A stretch of DNA of 64,000 nt from Longimicrobium terrae (GTDB lineage: Bacteria; Gemmatimonadota; Gemmatimonadetes; Longimicrobiales; Longimicrobiaceae). Position numbers and translations under genes: made by a program. This document shows, piece after piece, positions 19,391-27,955 of the stretch; the stretch's first letter is position 1, and each line of letters opens with the position of its first letter. The notes under the pieces are model-generated. The model was not told the DNA's origin and did not search any database. It saw only the letters and a program-made list of their open reading frames with translations. The DNA lies in the NCBI RefSeq assembly GCF_014202995.1, contig NZ_JACHIA010000001.1, positions 741,422-805,421 of the forward strand, read 5' to 3'.

Positions 19391-19576
19391 CCCGCACCGA
19401 TGGCGCGGCGGCGGGCGGGGCGGCAGATTGCGCGCGCCCGCCGTTCTCCATCCGCACGCCCATCCGCCCGTCCCCGTGACTGACATTTCTCCGTCTTCCC
19501 CCGGCGCGCCCGCGTCCGTGCGCCACGTCCTCACCCCGCGTGAGGAGCGCTTCGAGGCGCTGCGCAACCGCGCCGG
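19391..19576 (+). repeat. right copy of the 186-bp direct duplication
   Basis: This is the copy attached to the intact transporter gene. It differs from the left copy by scattered substitutions and small length changes, for example in the CG-rich stretch near 19430. Confidence 0.85.
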
Positions 19577-21017
19577 CTTCGTGCTGGCGCCGCTGGCCTT
19601 TGTCATCATCCTCCTGCTGCCGATGGAGGGGATGAAGCCGGAGGCGCACCGGCTGGCGGCGGTGATGGCGGCCGTGGTCATCCTGTGGATCACCGAGGCG
19701 CTTCCCATGCCCGCCACCGCACTGCTGGGCGCGGCGGCCGCCATCATCCTGCGCGTGGCGCCGGCGAAGGAGGTGTTCGCGCCGTTTGCCGATCCGCTCA
19801 TCTTTCTGTTCATCGGCTCGTTCATCATCGCGCGCGCCATCTTTCTTCACGGGCTGGACCGGCGGATGGCGTACGGGGTGCTGGGCATGCGCTGGATCGG
19901 CGGGCGGCCGTCGCGGGTGCTGCTGGCGTTCGGCGCGGTGACGGCCACGCTCAGCGCCTGGATGTCCAACACGGCCACGACGGCCATGATGTTCGGCATC
20001 GGCATGTCCATTCTGTCGGTGATGATGGCCGGCGCCGCGGACGGCAAGCCCACCGTTGATCCGCGGTACGCCACCGGACTGATGCTGATGACGTCGTTCG
20101 CCGCCTCCATCGGCGGATTGGCGACGCCGGTGGGCACGCCGCCCAACGTGATCGGCATCGGCTTCATCCGCGGGCTGCTGCACCAGGAGATCACCTTCTT
20201 CGAGTGGATGGCCATCGGCGTTCCCGTGGTGGTGCTGCTGTTCATCTGCCTGTACCTCTACCTGAACGCCCTTTCGCCCGCCGGGATCGATACGCTTGGC
20301 GAAAGCGCCGAGGTCATCCGCCGCGCGCACGCCGAGCTGGGGGCGTGGACGCCGGGGCAGCGGTCGGTGATGATCGCGTTCGGGGTGACGGCGGTGCTGT
20401 GGATCACGCCGGGATTGTTCGCGCTGACGCTGGGGGAGACGAGCGCCGTCTACAAGGCGATGAGCGCGCGGCTGCCGGAGTCCGCGGCGGCGCTGATCGG
20501 CGCCATCATGCTCTTTGTCCTTCCCGGGAATGACGGAGCGCGCGCGATCACGTGGGAGGACGCCGCAAAGATCGACTGGGGCGTGATTCTGCTGTACGGC
20601 GGCGGGTTTGCGCTGGGCGTGCTCTCGTTCCAGACGGGGCTGGCGGAAAGCGTGGGTCGCGGGCTGACGGGCGTCATTCCGCTGCACGGTGAGTTCGGGC
20701 TGCTGGCGGCGTCGGTGATCGTGGCGGTGATGGTGTCGGAGACCACGTCCAACACGGCGTCGGCCAACATGGTGGTGCCGGTGGTGATCAGCATTGCCGT
20801 GGCGCAGGGGGTGGATCCGCTGATTCCCGCGCTGGGGGCCACGATGGCGTCCAGCCTGGGCTTCATGCTGCCGGTGTCCACGCCGTGCAACGCCATCGTG
20901 TACGGCAGCGGATACGTGCCGCTGATGCGCATGGTGCGCTACGGCATCATCCTGGACCTGATCGGCATCGTGGTGATCATCGGCGCCATGTGGGTCCTCG
21001 GCCCGCTGATCCGCTGA
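19476..21017 (+). CDS. DASS (SLC13) family Na+/carboxylate or sulfate symporter
   Basis: This 513-aa inner-membrane transporter of the divalent anion:sodium symporter family should import dicarboxylates, related acids or sulfate with Na+. Both family SNT motifs are present (SNTATTA and TSNTASAN), each paired with its substrate-loop block (GTPPN and STPCN), and hydrophobic segments run from about residue 35 to the end. The GTG at 19476 is chosen because membrane segments begin shortly after it and the upstream ATG falls in non-coding-like DNA. Its 5' end is duplicated at 18707. The stop codon lies inside a short CTGATCCG tandem repeat. The exact substrate is not predictable. Confidence 0.9.
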   Translation: MTDISPSSPGAPASVRHVLTPREERFEALRNRAGFVLAPLAFVIILLLPMEGMKPEAHRLAAVMAAVVILWITEALPMPATALLGAAAAIILRVAPAKEVFAPFADPLIFLFIGSFIIARAIFLHGLDRRMAYGVLGMRWIGGRPSRVLLAFGAVTATLSAWMSNTATTAMMFGIGMSILSVMMAGAADGKPTVDPRYATGLMLMTSFAASIGGLATPVGTPPNVIGIGFIRGLLHQEITFFEWMAIGVPVVVLLFICLYLYLNALSPAGIDTLGESAEVIRRAHAELGAWTPGQRSVMIAFGVTAVLWITPGLFALTLGETSAVYKAMSARLPESAAALIGAIMLFVLPGNDGARAITWEDAAKIDWGVILLYGGGFALGVLSFQTGLAESVGRGLTGVIPLHGEFGLLAASVIVAVMVSETTSNTASANMVVPVVISIAVAQGVDPLIPALGATMASSLGFMLPVSTPCNAIVYGSGYVPLMRMVRYGIILDLIGIVVIIGAMWVLGPLIR

Positions 21018-21031
21018 TCCGCTGATCCGCT
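21003..21031 (+). repeat. short tandem repeat of CTGATCCG spanning the transporter stop
   Basis: About three and a half copies of an 8-bp unit run through the end of the gene and its TGA stop. Slippage here would change only the last residues or the 3' untranslated DNA. Confidence 0.75.
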
Positions 21032-21120
21032 GACACGTGCCGAGCAGATGAATCCACCACGACGGCGGGGATAGCCACACGAACGGGTGGCCCACGTTGA
21101 CCGCGGGCGCCGCCCGTCGA

Positions 21121-21198
21121 GAGCGAATGAATCCGCCACTCGAACAGCGGGAACCCCCGACTCGGGGCCGCTGACGCGTCCACGATCGGGGCTTCAAC
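21121..21198 (+). repeat. dispersed repeat R1, copy 1
   Basis: This 78-bp element begins GAGCGAATGAATCCGCC and ends GGGGCTTCAAC. Other copies are at 33220, 37409, 48352 (inverted) and 58886 (inverted). It contains complementary segments and occurs only between genes. Confidence 0.8.
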
Positions 21199-21340
21199 CG
21201 CATCGCAGGGACGGGTGCCGGGCCGCCGTTCTCCCCTCTCCGTGCGGCAGTTTGCACGGGGAGGGGCCGGGGGAGGGGCCTCCCGGCCCGCCGACGAGCA
21301 GAACCTTCCGCAGCAGAAACGCACCCGGGAACGACGACAA

Positions 21341-21373
21341 ACGGCCCCGCATCGAAGCACGATGCGGGGCCGT
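21341..21373 (-). terminator. intrinsic terminator after the ankyrin gene
   Basis: Perfect 14-bp arms ACGGCCCCGCATCG and CGATGCGGGGCCGT flank a 5-base loop, 22 bases after the ankyrin stop. On the minus strand the stem is followed by a moderately T-rich stretch. Very similar GGCCCCGC stems follow other genes in this window. Confidence 0.8.
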
Positions 21374-21394
21374 CGTCCGTCCGGTGGACGTGGT

Positions 21395-21874
21395 TCAGTT
21401 GAAAAACTGCTTGACGTCGTAGTTGGAAATCGTGTTCGCGAGATCGATGGCGGAAACGCCGTGCGCATTCTTGATCTGGGGATCAGCTCCCTTGGAGAGG
21501 AGCATCCGAATCACTTCCCCCCGGCCCTGAGAGTTGAAGGTGGCACGAGACAGGGGACCGTTCCCGTGCTCGTCCTGCGCATTGGGGTCTGCCCCATGAT
21601 CCAGCAGGAGACCCGCGACCTCGAGCTGGTAGTCCTGTGCGGCAAAGTGAAGCGCGGTCCAGCCACGCTTGTCCTTCGCGTTTACATCCGCACCCCGGGC
21701 GAGCACCGCTTCGGCCATGTCCCGCCGCCCCGCAAGCACCGCGGCCATCAGAGCCGTGCCGCCGGCCCGGTCCCGCGTATTGAGATCCTCCGCGGGGGCA
21801 CTGCGAACCGCTTCAAGATCACCGCCCGCGATTGCAGAAAAGATCCCGGTCATCCCCTTCCCCGGCTGCTTCAT
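21395..21874 (-). CDS. ankyrin repeat protein
   Basis: This 159-aa protein is made of about four ankyrin repeats; GGTALMAAVLAGRRDMAEAVLARG and GWTALHFAAQD-type segments at about residues 38-100 are typical. No signal peptide or other domain is visible. Ankyrin stacks bind partner proteins. The start overlaps the stop of the 1663-aa DUF4132 protein by ATGA, so the two are probably translated together and may interact. A strong terminator follows, making this the last gene of the three-gene set. Confidence 0.88.
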   Translation of the reverse strand: MKQPGKGMTGIFSAIAGGDLEAVRSAPAEDLNTRDRAGGTALMAAVLAGRRDMAEAVLARGADVNAKDKRGWTALHFAAQDYQLEVAGLLLDHGADPNAQDEHGNGPLSRATFNSQGRGEVIRMLLSKGADPQIKNAHGVSAIDLANTISNYDVKQFFN

Positions 21875-24800
21875 GTCGGTGACTCCCGCCCCCCGGCCGG
21901 CGGGGCGGACGGGGCGGCCAGGCGGATCTGGTCGAGGATGTGGGGATCCTTGATCTCCCGGTCGCGCGCCAGCAGCAGCACCTTGGACATCACCTCCGCC
22001 GTCCGCGGATCATCATCCGCAAACGGCAGAAACATGCGCCCGCGGTGCTGCGAGTGCACCGCCACGATGAACAGCGCCGTCCCCGGCAGCACCGTGGCGC
22101 CCGCGCTCCCCAGGTGCACCGCGTAGTCCGCCCGCGTGCCATGGATGAGGGCGTGGCTCCCCTGCACCTCCACGTTGTCCATCCCCAGCAGCTCGCACGT
22201 TTCCCGCAGCAGCGCCGCCCTCATCTCCACCGTGGACGCCGTCGCCTCCGGGTCCACCCCGCCCTGGTGCGCCACACTCACCACCAGATCCAGGTCGCGC
22301 ATGGCCTCGCTGAAGACGCGCGGCGGCACCTCCGCCAGCGGCACGTGCTTCCACTCGCCCTTTCGCGTGAAGACGACGACCTCCAGCGTGAGCCCCTCGA
22401 TGTCCGCCGGCGTGTAGAACGCCTCCTGGAAACCAAGCCGCGCCGTCAGCCCGGCGTCGTGAAAGGTGCGCGACACGCCCTCCTCCGGGTGCGCCACCCA
22501 GCCCCGCCCGCCCAGCAGCGCCAGCGCCTGCCGCGGCTGCACCTGGTGGCCTGCGTAGCGCCGCGAATAGGTGGAGTCCGCCTCCGCATCCACCATGGGA
22601 TACAGCTCGCGGAACACCTGCTTGAACGGCTGCACCCGCTCCGCGCGGAAGCAGTCGCGCTGCCACGCGGACCAGTCGCCGCGCCGGAACAGGTCGTCCG
22701 GGTGCGCCAGGCGAACGGACTCGTCGGCGCCCAGCGCGTGCAGCGCCCCGTCCGCGCCCCGCAGCGCCAGCCCGCCCTGTGCGGGATAGCCCGCCGCCTC
22801 GTCCCCCACGAACACCAGCCGCTCCAGCGCCGGGCGCAGGATGGGGTGCCCCAGCAGAACCCGGAGCTCCGCACCGGTGAACAGGTCGCCGCGGCACATG
22901 GCCTCCTCCAGCGCGCCCCGCACGCGCGACGCCTGCCGCCGCAGTTCCTTCAGCCGGTCCTTGAGTTCCGCCGCCTCCGGGTCCTTGCCCACCGCGGCGG
23001 GGATGGACTTGAGCGCCTTGCCGCCGCGCGCCGCGGACAGCTCCGGCGTCCCGTCCTCCCCGATGGAGAGGGTGATGGTCACCCCCGCCACCTCGCGGAC
23101 CACCGGCCCGGCGGCCAGGTCCGCCACCGCTTCCCGCTCCATCGCCCACTGCAGGCGCTGGGGATCGCGGTAACCGGCGGTGCGCGCCAGGTTGGCCATC
23201 CCGATCTCCACCGCCCGCCCCTCGCTCGCCTGCCGCTGCGAGCCGAACCTGCGGCTCTCCCGCCGATACTGCTGCAGCAGCTGATAGCGGGCCAGAAGCT
23301 CCGCGGCACGCTCCCCGTCCGCCGGGAGCGGAACCAGGCCCACCGCGCGCACCGAGTCCTGGTGGCGCTTGTCCGCGATGCGCGCCGCGAGCTCCTCGCG
23401 CGTCACCACGCCCCCCATCGCGCGGCCAAAGAGCTGGGCCCGCGTGTGCCCGCCCGCGCTGGAGCCGTACTTGGCCGCGGCCTCCACCGTCTTCCACCGC
23501 TCCGCCCCCAGCCGCGCGTGCGCCTCGCGGAACCACGCCACATCCACGGCGCCCTCCGTGAGGTCCGCGGCGGACAAGGGCGTGTACTCGCTCACCTCCG
23601 CGGCCCACACCTCCTTGAGTTCGTTCAGCGACCACGAACGGTCGTCCTTAGTGTGCGCCCCCATCCACCACACCGCGGAATCCAGCCCCGGCCAGCCCAG
23701 CGTGTGCGCCACGTGCCCGGCCCACTGCGGCGCGTACAGCGCAAGCTCCACCAGCTTCGCGGGCTTGAGCCTGGTGCCCGCGGCCCAGGCGGCGAACGCG
23801 TCGTGCGTGTCCTCCGCGCGGGGGATGGAGCGCAGCACCAGGTGGCTCAGCGTGTCCTGCCGCGAGGCGCCGTCCCGCGTCCATCCCATCGTCCGCGCGA
23901 AGTTGGTGGAGCCCAGCGCGGGAAGGGCGGGCGACAGCGTTTCCAGCCCGCCCGTCCAGCGCAGATGGAGCGCGTGGCGCGAGGCCTCCGTCGGACGGTC
24001 GCCGCGGGCGCACTCCACTTCCACGATGCGCCGCCGGCACGCCTCCACCGCGTCCAGCAGCTCCGCGTGCGCGGCCAGTTCCGGCGGCGGCTTGCGGGAT
24101 GAGACGGCGTGGATCAGGGGCGGAAGACCGGCCCCGCTCGCCCGTCCCAGGATCAGGGTGATGAAATCGTCCCGGTCCGCCGCGCCGGCGCGGTACGCCG
24201 CCAGAAAGTCGGCGAGCGAAACATCCATCGCCAGAAACCCGCCCGTGTGGTGCCGGAACCAGCGCAGGATTCCATGAATGCGCGACGCCCCCGACGCGGC
24301 GGAGAACTCCTCCGGCCGCGCGCTCTGCCACCAGCGCAGACGGGCGAGCCACGCGGTCGCGGCGTTCACGCGCGGCTCGTAGCCCGCCTCCGCGCTGCGG
24401 CGGAAAACGTTGACGTGGCGCGCCTGCTCCGGCTCCGCCGCCATCTCCCGCAGGTCCGCGGGGGTGAAGTCCGCCATCGCGTTCTCCACCCCGTCCACCA
24501 GAAAGGCGGCGGCGGATGCGGGCGCCTGCCACCACGCGCACCACTCCAGCACGCCGGTGAGGAACCCGCGGCCGCTGTTCCACGGCGCGGCACCGATCAG
24601 CCGCCGTGCGTTGGGCCCGCTCCACGCCGCCGCCTTGTCGCCGGCCAGGAGCGCGCGGAACAGCTCCATCCCGTCCGCGTCGCGGGTGTTGGCCGGGCGG
24701 TCGGCCAGCCACGCCTTCCACACGTCGCGCAGCGGCAGCTTCTCCTCCGCGTCCGGCATGGCGGCGGGGTTGCGGGGAGGCATCATCTGATAGGCGCGCT

Positions 24801-26862
24801 CCAGCAGCAGCCACGTGTCGCCCCCGGTCGCCGCCCGCACCTCCACCGTCTGGTGGGCGAGGGCCACCGCGGCGAGCGACTCGATGGCGGCCTGTGCGGC
24901 GCGCGTGTCCACGGTGACGGCATGGCGCGCGGGCGCGGGCCAGACGCGGCTCTCCGCGCCCGGAACCAGGCCCAGCGCGTCATCCAGCACCGGCACCTCC
25001 ATCGACGCGCCCAGAACCGCGTCCAGGTGCGCGGCCTCCGGCTCGGAGACGGTGTCGTGCGAGGCGCGGTAGGCGCGCATCCGCTCGCGCACCTCGTCCA
25101 CCGCGCGTCCGCCCTCCGCCGCGTCGCGCAGCAGTTCCAGCCCGGCCAGCCGCCGCAGCGGGTCCGCGTCCCCGGTCAGCCGGCCGGCGGCGTCGAGCAG
25201 TTCGGCGTCGGGCAGCGCGCGCAGCCGCCGGAGCGCGCCCGAGCGCAGGTCGCTCGGCTTGCGGGCAAGCAGATCGATCAGCCGCGCCGACTCGTCCGCC
25301 GCGGGCGCGCCGTCCCCCATCGCGCGGAAGGCGGCGCCGCGCACGTCGGCGGAGGTGTCGCCCAGCAGCTCCAGCACCAGCGCGCGCTGCTCCGCCGTCA
25401 GCTTCTTCCGCTCCGGGGCCGGGCCGGAACTCCACCGCGGCCGGACCCCGGCGATGCGGCAGATGAAGTGCTCGCGCTGAAACGGGTCCATGTCGCGGAC
25501 GTACGGAAGCATCCGCTCCGCCGGAACGTTGGCCGCGTTGGCGCCCATGGCGGCCGCCACCTGCGTGCGCTCCAGCTTGCGGGCCGTCCACGGCCACACC
25601 AGCGCGCCCACCGTCTGTGACCGCTTGGGAAGGCGCGCCAGCAGCGATTCCAGCGCGGCAAACAGCTCCGCGCCGTCCACGTACGCGCTCGCGTCCCCGC
25701 TGAACTGATCCAGCGCGCGCGCCGCCACCCGCAGGTTGGGATCGCGCAGCGCCGCCAGAAGGTGCGGATGGGAAGCGGACCAGAGCGATTGGCCGAGCAG
25801 GTGCACGGCGGCGAAGCGCACCTCGTCCGACGGGGACGACATCAGCCGCGCGGCGTGCGCCACCGCCGCGTCCACGTCCAGAAACGCCGTGCTCCACAGC
25901 GCCAGGTACACCGTTTCCGCGTCGGATTCGCCGAGCGCGGCGTCGCGGGCGGAAGCGTCGTCCAGAAAGGTGGATACGCGATCCAGCACCGTATCCACCT
26001 TGATCCCGCTGGCGCCGTCCCACGCGAATCCGAACCACGTATCCATCGCGCGCACGACGGACGAAAAGCGGCCCAGGTTCTCGTCGCGCACCAGCCGGAT
26101 CATGCGGCGGAACGCGTCCGGGTGCGATTCATCCACGGCTTCCAGAATCACCTGCCGCAGCCCTTCCTGGCGCTGCGCGGCCAGGAGGAGGCGCTCCACG
26201 TACTCCCACGCGCCCGGGCGCGCGGAGCTCAGAAAGGCGCGCACCACGTGCCGCCCCATCTGCCCCACCGGGTGCTCGCACGCGGCGGAGGCGCGGAGGA
26301 TGTTGAACACCTCGTCCCCCGCCGCGCCGCCCGCCTGCATTCCGCCCGCCAGCAGCCAGCCGAGCTCGTCCGCGCCCCACCACTGCGCCAGGTGCGGCGC
26401 CCACGCGGCCACCCAGGCGATGTCGCCGTCGTACTCGCCCAGCAGCATGGCCGTCTGCAGCAGCCAGCGCCCGCGCACCCGGGCCAGCGTGGGCGGCGAG
26501 TGGCGGGAGCGAAAGGGAAGCCGCGACATCCCCGTCTGAAAGGGCCGCAGAGCCAGCAGATCCCACGCGGCCTCGGCGGCGGCCACCTTGCCGGGGAGCA
26601 GCGCCTCCATCAGCCGTCGCCGGCCGGCATCGTCCAGCTCCATGAACGCGGGGCCGATGCGCTCCACGTGCTCGTTCAGGAAGTGGTAGCGTTTGTGGAC
26701 GTCCTCCTGGCCGAACGCCTCCTCCACCAGCGCGCCCACCCCGGCCGGCAGGGCGCGGCCGGTGACCGAGGCCATGATGCCGCGCGACGACTTCAGCCGC
26801 TTCATCACGGCGCCGGGGGCGCGCTGGCGCGCGAGTTCGCTCTGAATCTCCTTGGGATCCAT
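21871..26862 (-). CDS. giant DUF4132 domain protein with HEAT-like repeats
   Basis: This 1663-aa soluble protein has a long alpha-helical N-terminal half with HEAT-like repeats, for example the LLGDTSADVRGAAFRAMGD-type and LRDPNLRVAARAL segments. The C-terminal part (about residues 1150-1650) resembles the DUF4132/MolR family, including the HPDDL...W...F...E..QPFKQVFRELY block. The family's biochemical role is unknown. It has no signal peptide or transmembrane segment. It is coupled on both sides: the 144-aa gene upstream overlaps its start by one base (TGATG) and the ankyrin gene overlaps its stop by four. The conserved packing suggests a three-protein functional unit, perhaps stress or conflict related, but this is speculation. 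Confidence 0.8.
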   Translation of the reverse strand: MDPKEIQSELARQRAPGAVMKRLKSSRGIMASVTGRALPAGVGALVEEAFGQEDVHKRYHFLNEHVERIGPAFMELDDAGRRRLMEALLPGKVAAAEAAWDLLALRPFQTGMSRLPFRSRHSPPTLARVRGRWLLQTAMLLGEYDGDIAWVAAWAPHLAQWWGADELGWLLAGGMQAGGAAGDEVFNILRASAACEHPVGQMGRHVVRAFLSSARPGAWEYVERLLLAAQRQEGLRQVILEAVDESHPDAFRRMIRLVRDENLGRFSSVVRAMDTWFGFAWDGASGIKVDTVLDRVSTFLDDASARDAALGESDAETVYLALWSTAFLDVDAAVAHAARLMSSPSDEVRFAAVHLLGQSLWSASHPHLLAALRDPNLRVAARALDQFSGDASAYVDGAELFAALESLLARLPKRSQTVGALVWPWTARKLERTQVAAAMGANAANVPAERMLPYVRDMDPFQREHFICRIAGVRPRWSSGPAPERKKLTAEQRALVLELLGDTSADVRGAAFRAMGDGAPAADESARLIDLLARKPSDLRSGALRRLRALPDAELLDAAGRLTGDADPLRRLAGLELLRDAAEGGRAVDEVRERMRAYRASHDTVSEPEAAHLDAVLGASMEVPVLDDALGLVPGAESRVWPAPARHAVTVDTRAAQAAIESLAAVALAHQTVEVRAATGGDTWLLLERAYQMMPPRNPAAMPDAEEKLPLRDVWKAWLADRPANTRDADGMELFRALLAGDKAAAWSGPNARRLIGAAPWNSGRGFLTGVLEWCAWWQAPASAAAFLVDGVENAMADFTPADLREMAAEPEQARHVNVFRRSAEAGYEPRVNAATAWLARLRWWQSARPEEFSAASGASRIHGILRWFRHHTGGFLAMDVSLADFLAAYRAGAADRDDFITLILGRASGAGLPPLIHAVSSRKPPPELAAHAELLDAVEACRRRIVEVECARGDRPTEASRHALHLRWTGGLETLSPALPALGSTNFARTMGWTRDGASRQDTLSHLVLRSIPRAEDTHDAFAAWAAGTRLKPAKLVELALYAPQWAGHVAHTLGWPGLDSAVWWMGAHTKDDRSWSLNELKEVWAAEVSEYTPLSAADLTEGAVDVAWFREAHARLGAERWKTVEAAAKYGSSAGGHTRAQLFGRAMGGVVTREELAARIADKRHQDSVRAVGLVPLPADGERAAELLARYQLLQQYRRESRRFGSQRQASEGRAVEIGMANLARTAGYRDPQRLQWAMEREAVADLAAGPVVREVAGVTITLSIGEDGTPELSAARGGKALKSIPAAVGKDPEAAELKDRLKELRRQASRVRGALEEAMCRGDLFTGAELRVLLGHPILRPALERLVFVGDEAAGYPAQGGLALRGADGALHALGADESVRLAHPDDLFRRGDWSAWQRDCFRAERVQPFKQVFRELYPMVDAEADSTYSRRYAGHQVQPRQALALLGGRGWVAHPEEGVSRTFHDAGLTARLGFQEAFYTPADIEGLTLEVVVFTRKGEWKHVPLAEVPPRVFSEAMRDLDLVVSVAHQGGVDPEATASTVEMRAALLRETCELLGMDNVEVQGSHALIHGTRADYAVHLGSAGATVLPGTALFIVAVHSQHRGRMFLPFADDDPRTAEVMSKVLLLARDREIKDPHILDQIRLAAPSAPPAGGRESPT

Positions 26863-27296
26863 CAGGCACCCGCCAGAAAGGTGAGGCGCAGAAAGGTGAG
26901 GCGGCTGTCGGGGCGGACGAACACCTGCGCGTCCAGGTCCCGCTGCTCGGTGCCGTCGATCACCACCAGGTACAGCCCGTCCTCAAAGCCGCTCAGCGCC
27001 ACGGCCACGGCGCTTTCCTCGTCTACCTCGGGCGATGCGGGGCGGCCGCCGGGGAGCACGCGTCCGCGCGCGGCGGCGTCGTCGATCTCGGACGGGGACA
27101 GGACGCGCAGCAGGGAGTCGCGCCGCTGCCGCTGCCGGAACGCGGCCACCTCCGCGCGCACGACGCGCGCGATCAGTTCGCGCAGCGTAAGCCCGCCGCC
27201 CTCCTCGCCGCGGCCGTCGTCCGGCGGCAGGTCCACGGACCAGTCATCCAGCAGGGGAGCGCGCCGGCCCAGCGCGCGCGTAATGATGAGGACCAT
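26862..27296 (-). CDS. 144-aa hypothetical protein upstream of the DUF4132 gene
   Basis: I do not recognise this protein. I chose Met at 27296 because the upstream frame is Arg/Pro-rich and overlaps a terminator and non-coding DNA. The N-terminus has a short hydrophobic stretch (MVLIITRAL), then an acidic segment, a charged helix around residues 40-65, and a C-terminal part with alternating hydrophobic residues (VAVALSGFEDGLYLVVIDG) that looks like beta strands. Its stop shares a base with the start of the giant DUF4132 gene, so it heads that operon. The ribosome site is weak. Confidence 0.65.
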   Translation of the reverse strand: MVLIITRALGRRAPLLDDWSVDLPPDDGRGEEGGGLTLRELIARVVRAEVAAFRQRQRRDSLLRVLSPSEIDDAAARGRVLPGGRPASPEVDEESAVAVALSGFEDGLYLVVIDGTEQRDLDAQVFVRPDSRLTFLRLTFLAGA

Positions 27297-27390
27297 GAGA
27301 GCGGCGGCGGAGGCGATTGAGGAGCGTAGCAGGAAAGTACAGCGCGCCCCGCCTGCACGGTAGCCGATCCGGGGAGGGGGACGGATGAAC

Positions 27391-27425
27391 GAACGCCCCG
27401 CGACGGAAATCGTCGCGGGGCGTTC
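27391..27425 (-). terminator. terminator after the small peptide gene
   Basis: Perfect 15-bp arms GAACGCCCCGCGACG and CGTCGCGGGGCGTTC enclose the loop GAAAT, 32 bases after the stop of the RiPP-like peptide gene. It separates that gene from the DUF4132 operon. Confidence 0.85.
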
Positions 27426-27456
27426 GGCATCGGCTCGAGGCTGATTACCGGCAGCG

Positions 27457-27624
27457 TCAGTCCGTGATCGGGTCCTGCGTGCAGATGAACCAGCTGGGGC
27501 ATGCTCCCGCCAGCGTGCACCAGAGCGAGTCACCCGCGGCCAGCAGGCTGGCTTCGCCCGCGGCGGGGGAGACGGCAAAGGTGTGCACGGCCAGGGTGTT
27601 GAGATCCAGCTTCAGCTTGTTCAT
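27457..27624 (-). CDS. RiPP-like precursor peptide (pinensin/lanthipeptide-type leader), 55 aa
   Basis: This 55-aa peptide begins MNKLKLDLNTLAVHTF, a leader like those of pinensin-type lanthipeptide precursors common in Bacteroidetes and Longimicrobium relatives. The likely core at residues 33-55 carries cysteines at 36, 42 and 48, exactly six apart, with Ser33, Thr37, Ser44 and Thr49 as possible dehydration sites, plus two tryptophans. GGAAG lies about 10 bases before the start. The gene has its own candidate promoter and a strong terminator, so it is monocistronic. No modification enzyme (LanB, LanC, LanM), protease or exporter is encoded in this window, so any maturation must occur in trans. 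The product class is inferred from the leader only. Confidence 0.75.
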   Translation of the reverse strand: MNKLKLDLNTLAVHTFAVSPAAGEASLLAAGDSLWCTLAGACPSWFICTQDPITD

Positions 27625-27705
27625 CGGGAAGTCTTCCGGTGGACGGGAGGGTGCCGCAGCCCGCCGGCACGGTGGCCGGCGGGTATGGATGGGTGGGATG
27701 ACACC

Positions 27706-27734
27706 ATCCTAATCCCGACAGGATTGACCGGCAA
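27706..27734 (-). promoter_or_regulatory. candidate promoter of the 55-aa peptide gene
   Basis: On the minus strand TTGCCG is followed after 17 bases by TAGGAT. The leader to the start codon at 27624 would be about 74 bases. Confidence 0.5.
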
Positions 27735-27860
27735 GAGCACGGAAACATTCGTCTGCCCGCGCCTGCGGGTGATGTGCGCCGCGGGGCGGGAAGCGTACTC
27801 CCATGGCAGGCCGGTGGAGCCCGTCATGCGCGGGACGGACGGGATGAAGGCCGGGCATGA

Positions 27861-27894
27861 GAGAAGCCCCGCGACAGATCGCCGCGGGGCTCTC
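27861..27894 (-). terminator. terminator after the 389-aa secreted protein gene
   Basis: GAGAAGCCCCGCG pairs with CGCGGGGCTCTC with a one-base bulge, about 60 bases after the stop at 27956. It has the same GCCCCGCG stem style as the neighbouring terminators. Confidence 0.7.
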
Positions 27895-27955
27895 CTCCTT
27901 CAGCAGAACGTGATCCGATGAACAATCCGGCCCACCTCAAGCCTGTTGATCGCGA

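Larger units (their letters stand above)
21018..21394. other. repeat-filled gap between convergent genes
   Basis: This gap lies between convergently transcribed genes. It holds the CTGATCCG tandem repeat, R1 copy 1, a purine/pyrimidine-rich CCCTCTCC...GGGGAGGGG repeat near 21229-21286 and a strong terminator. No gene is apparent. Confidence 0.6.
27625..27955. other. gap holding promoter and terminator
   Basis: It holds the peptide promoter (27706-27734) on one side and the terminator of the next minus-strand gene (27861-27894) on the other. No further gene is seen. Confidence 0.55.

Noticed and set aside
21871..26862. Plus-strand frames of 500-720 codons opposite the DUF4132 gene
   Set aside because: Low-complexity Arg/His/Pro-rich translations without domains; the minus strand carries coherent family sequence and coupled neighbours.
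27297..27578. N-terminal 94-residue extension of the 144-aa protein
   Set aside because: It would run through the terminator and into the small peptide gene, and its sequence is Arg/Pro/Ala-rich filler.
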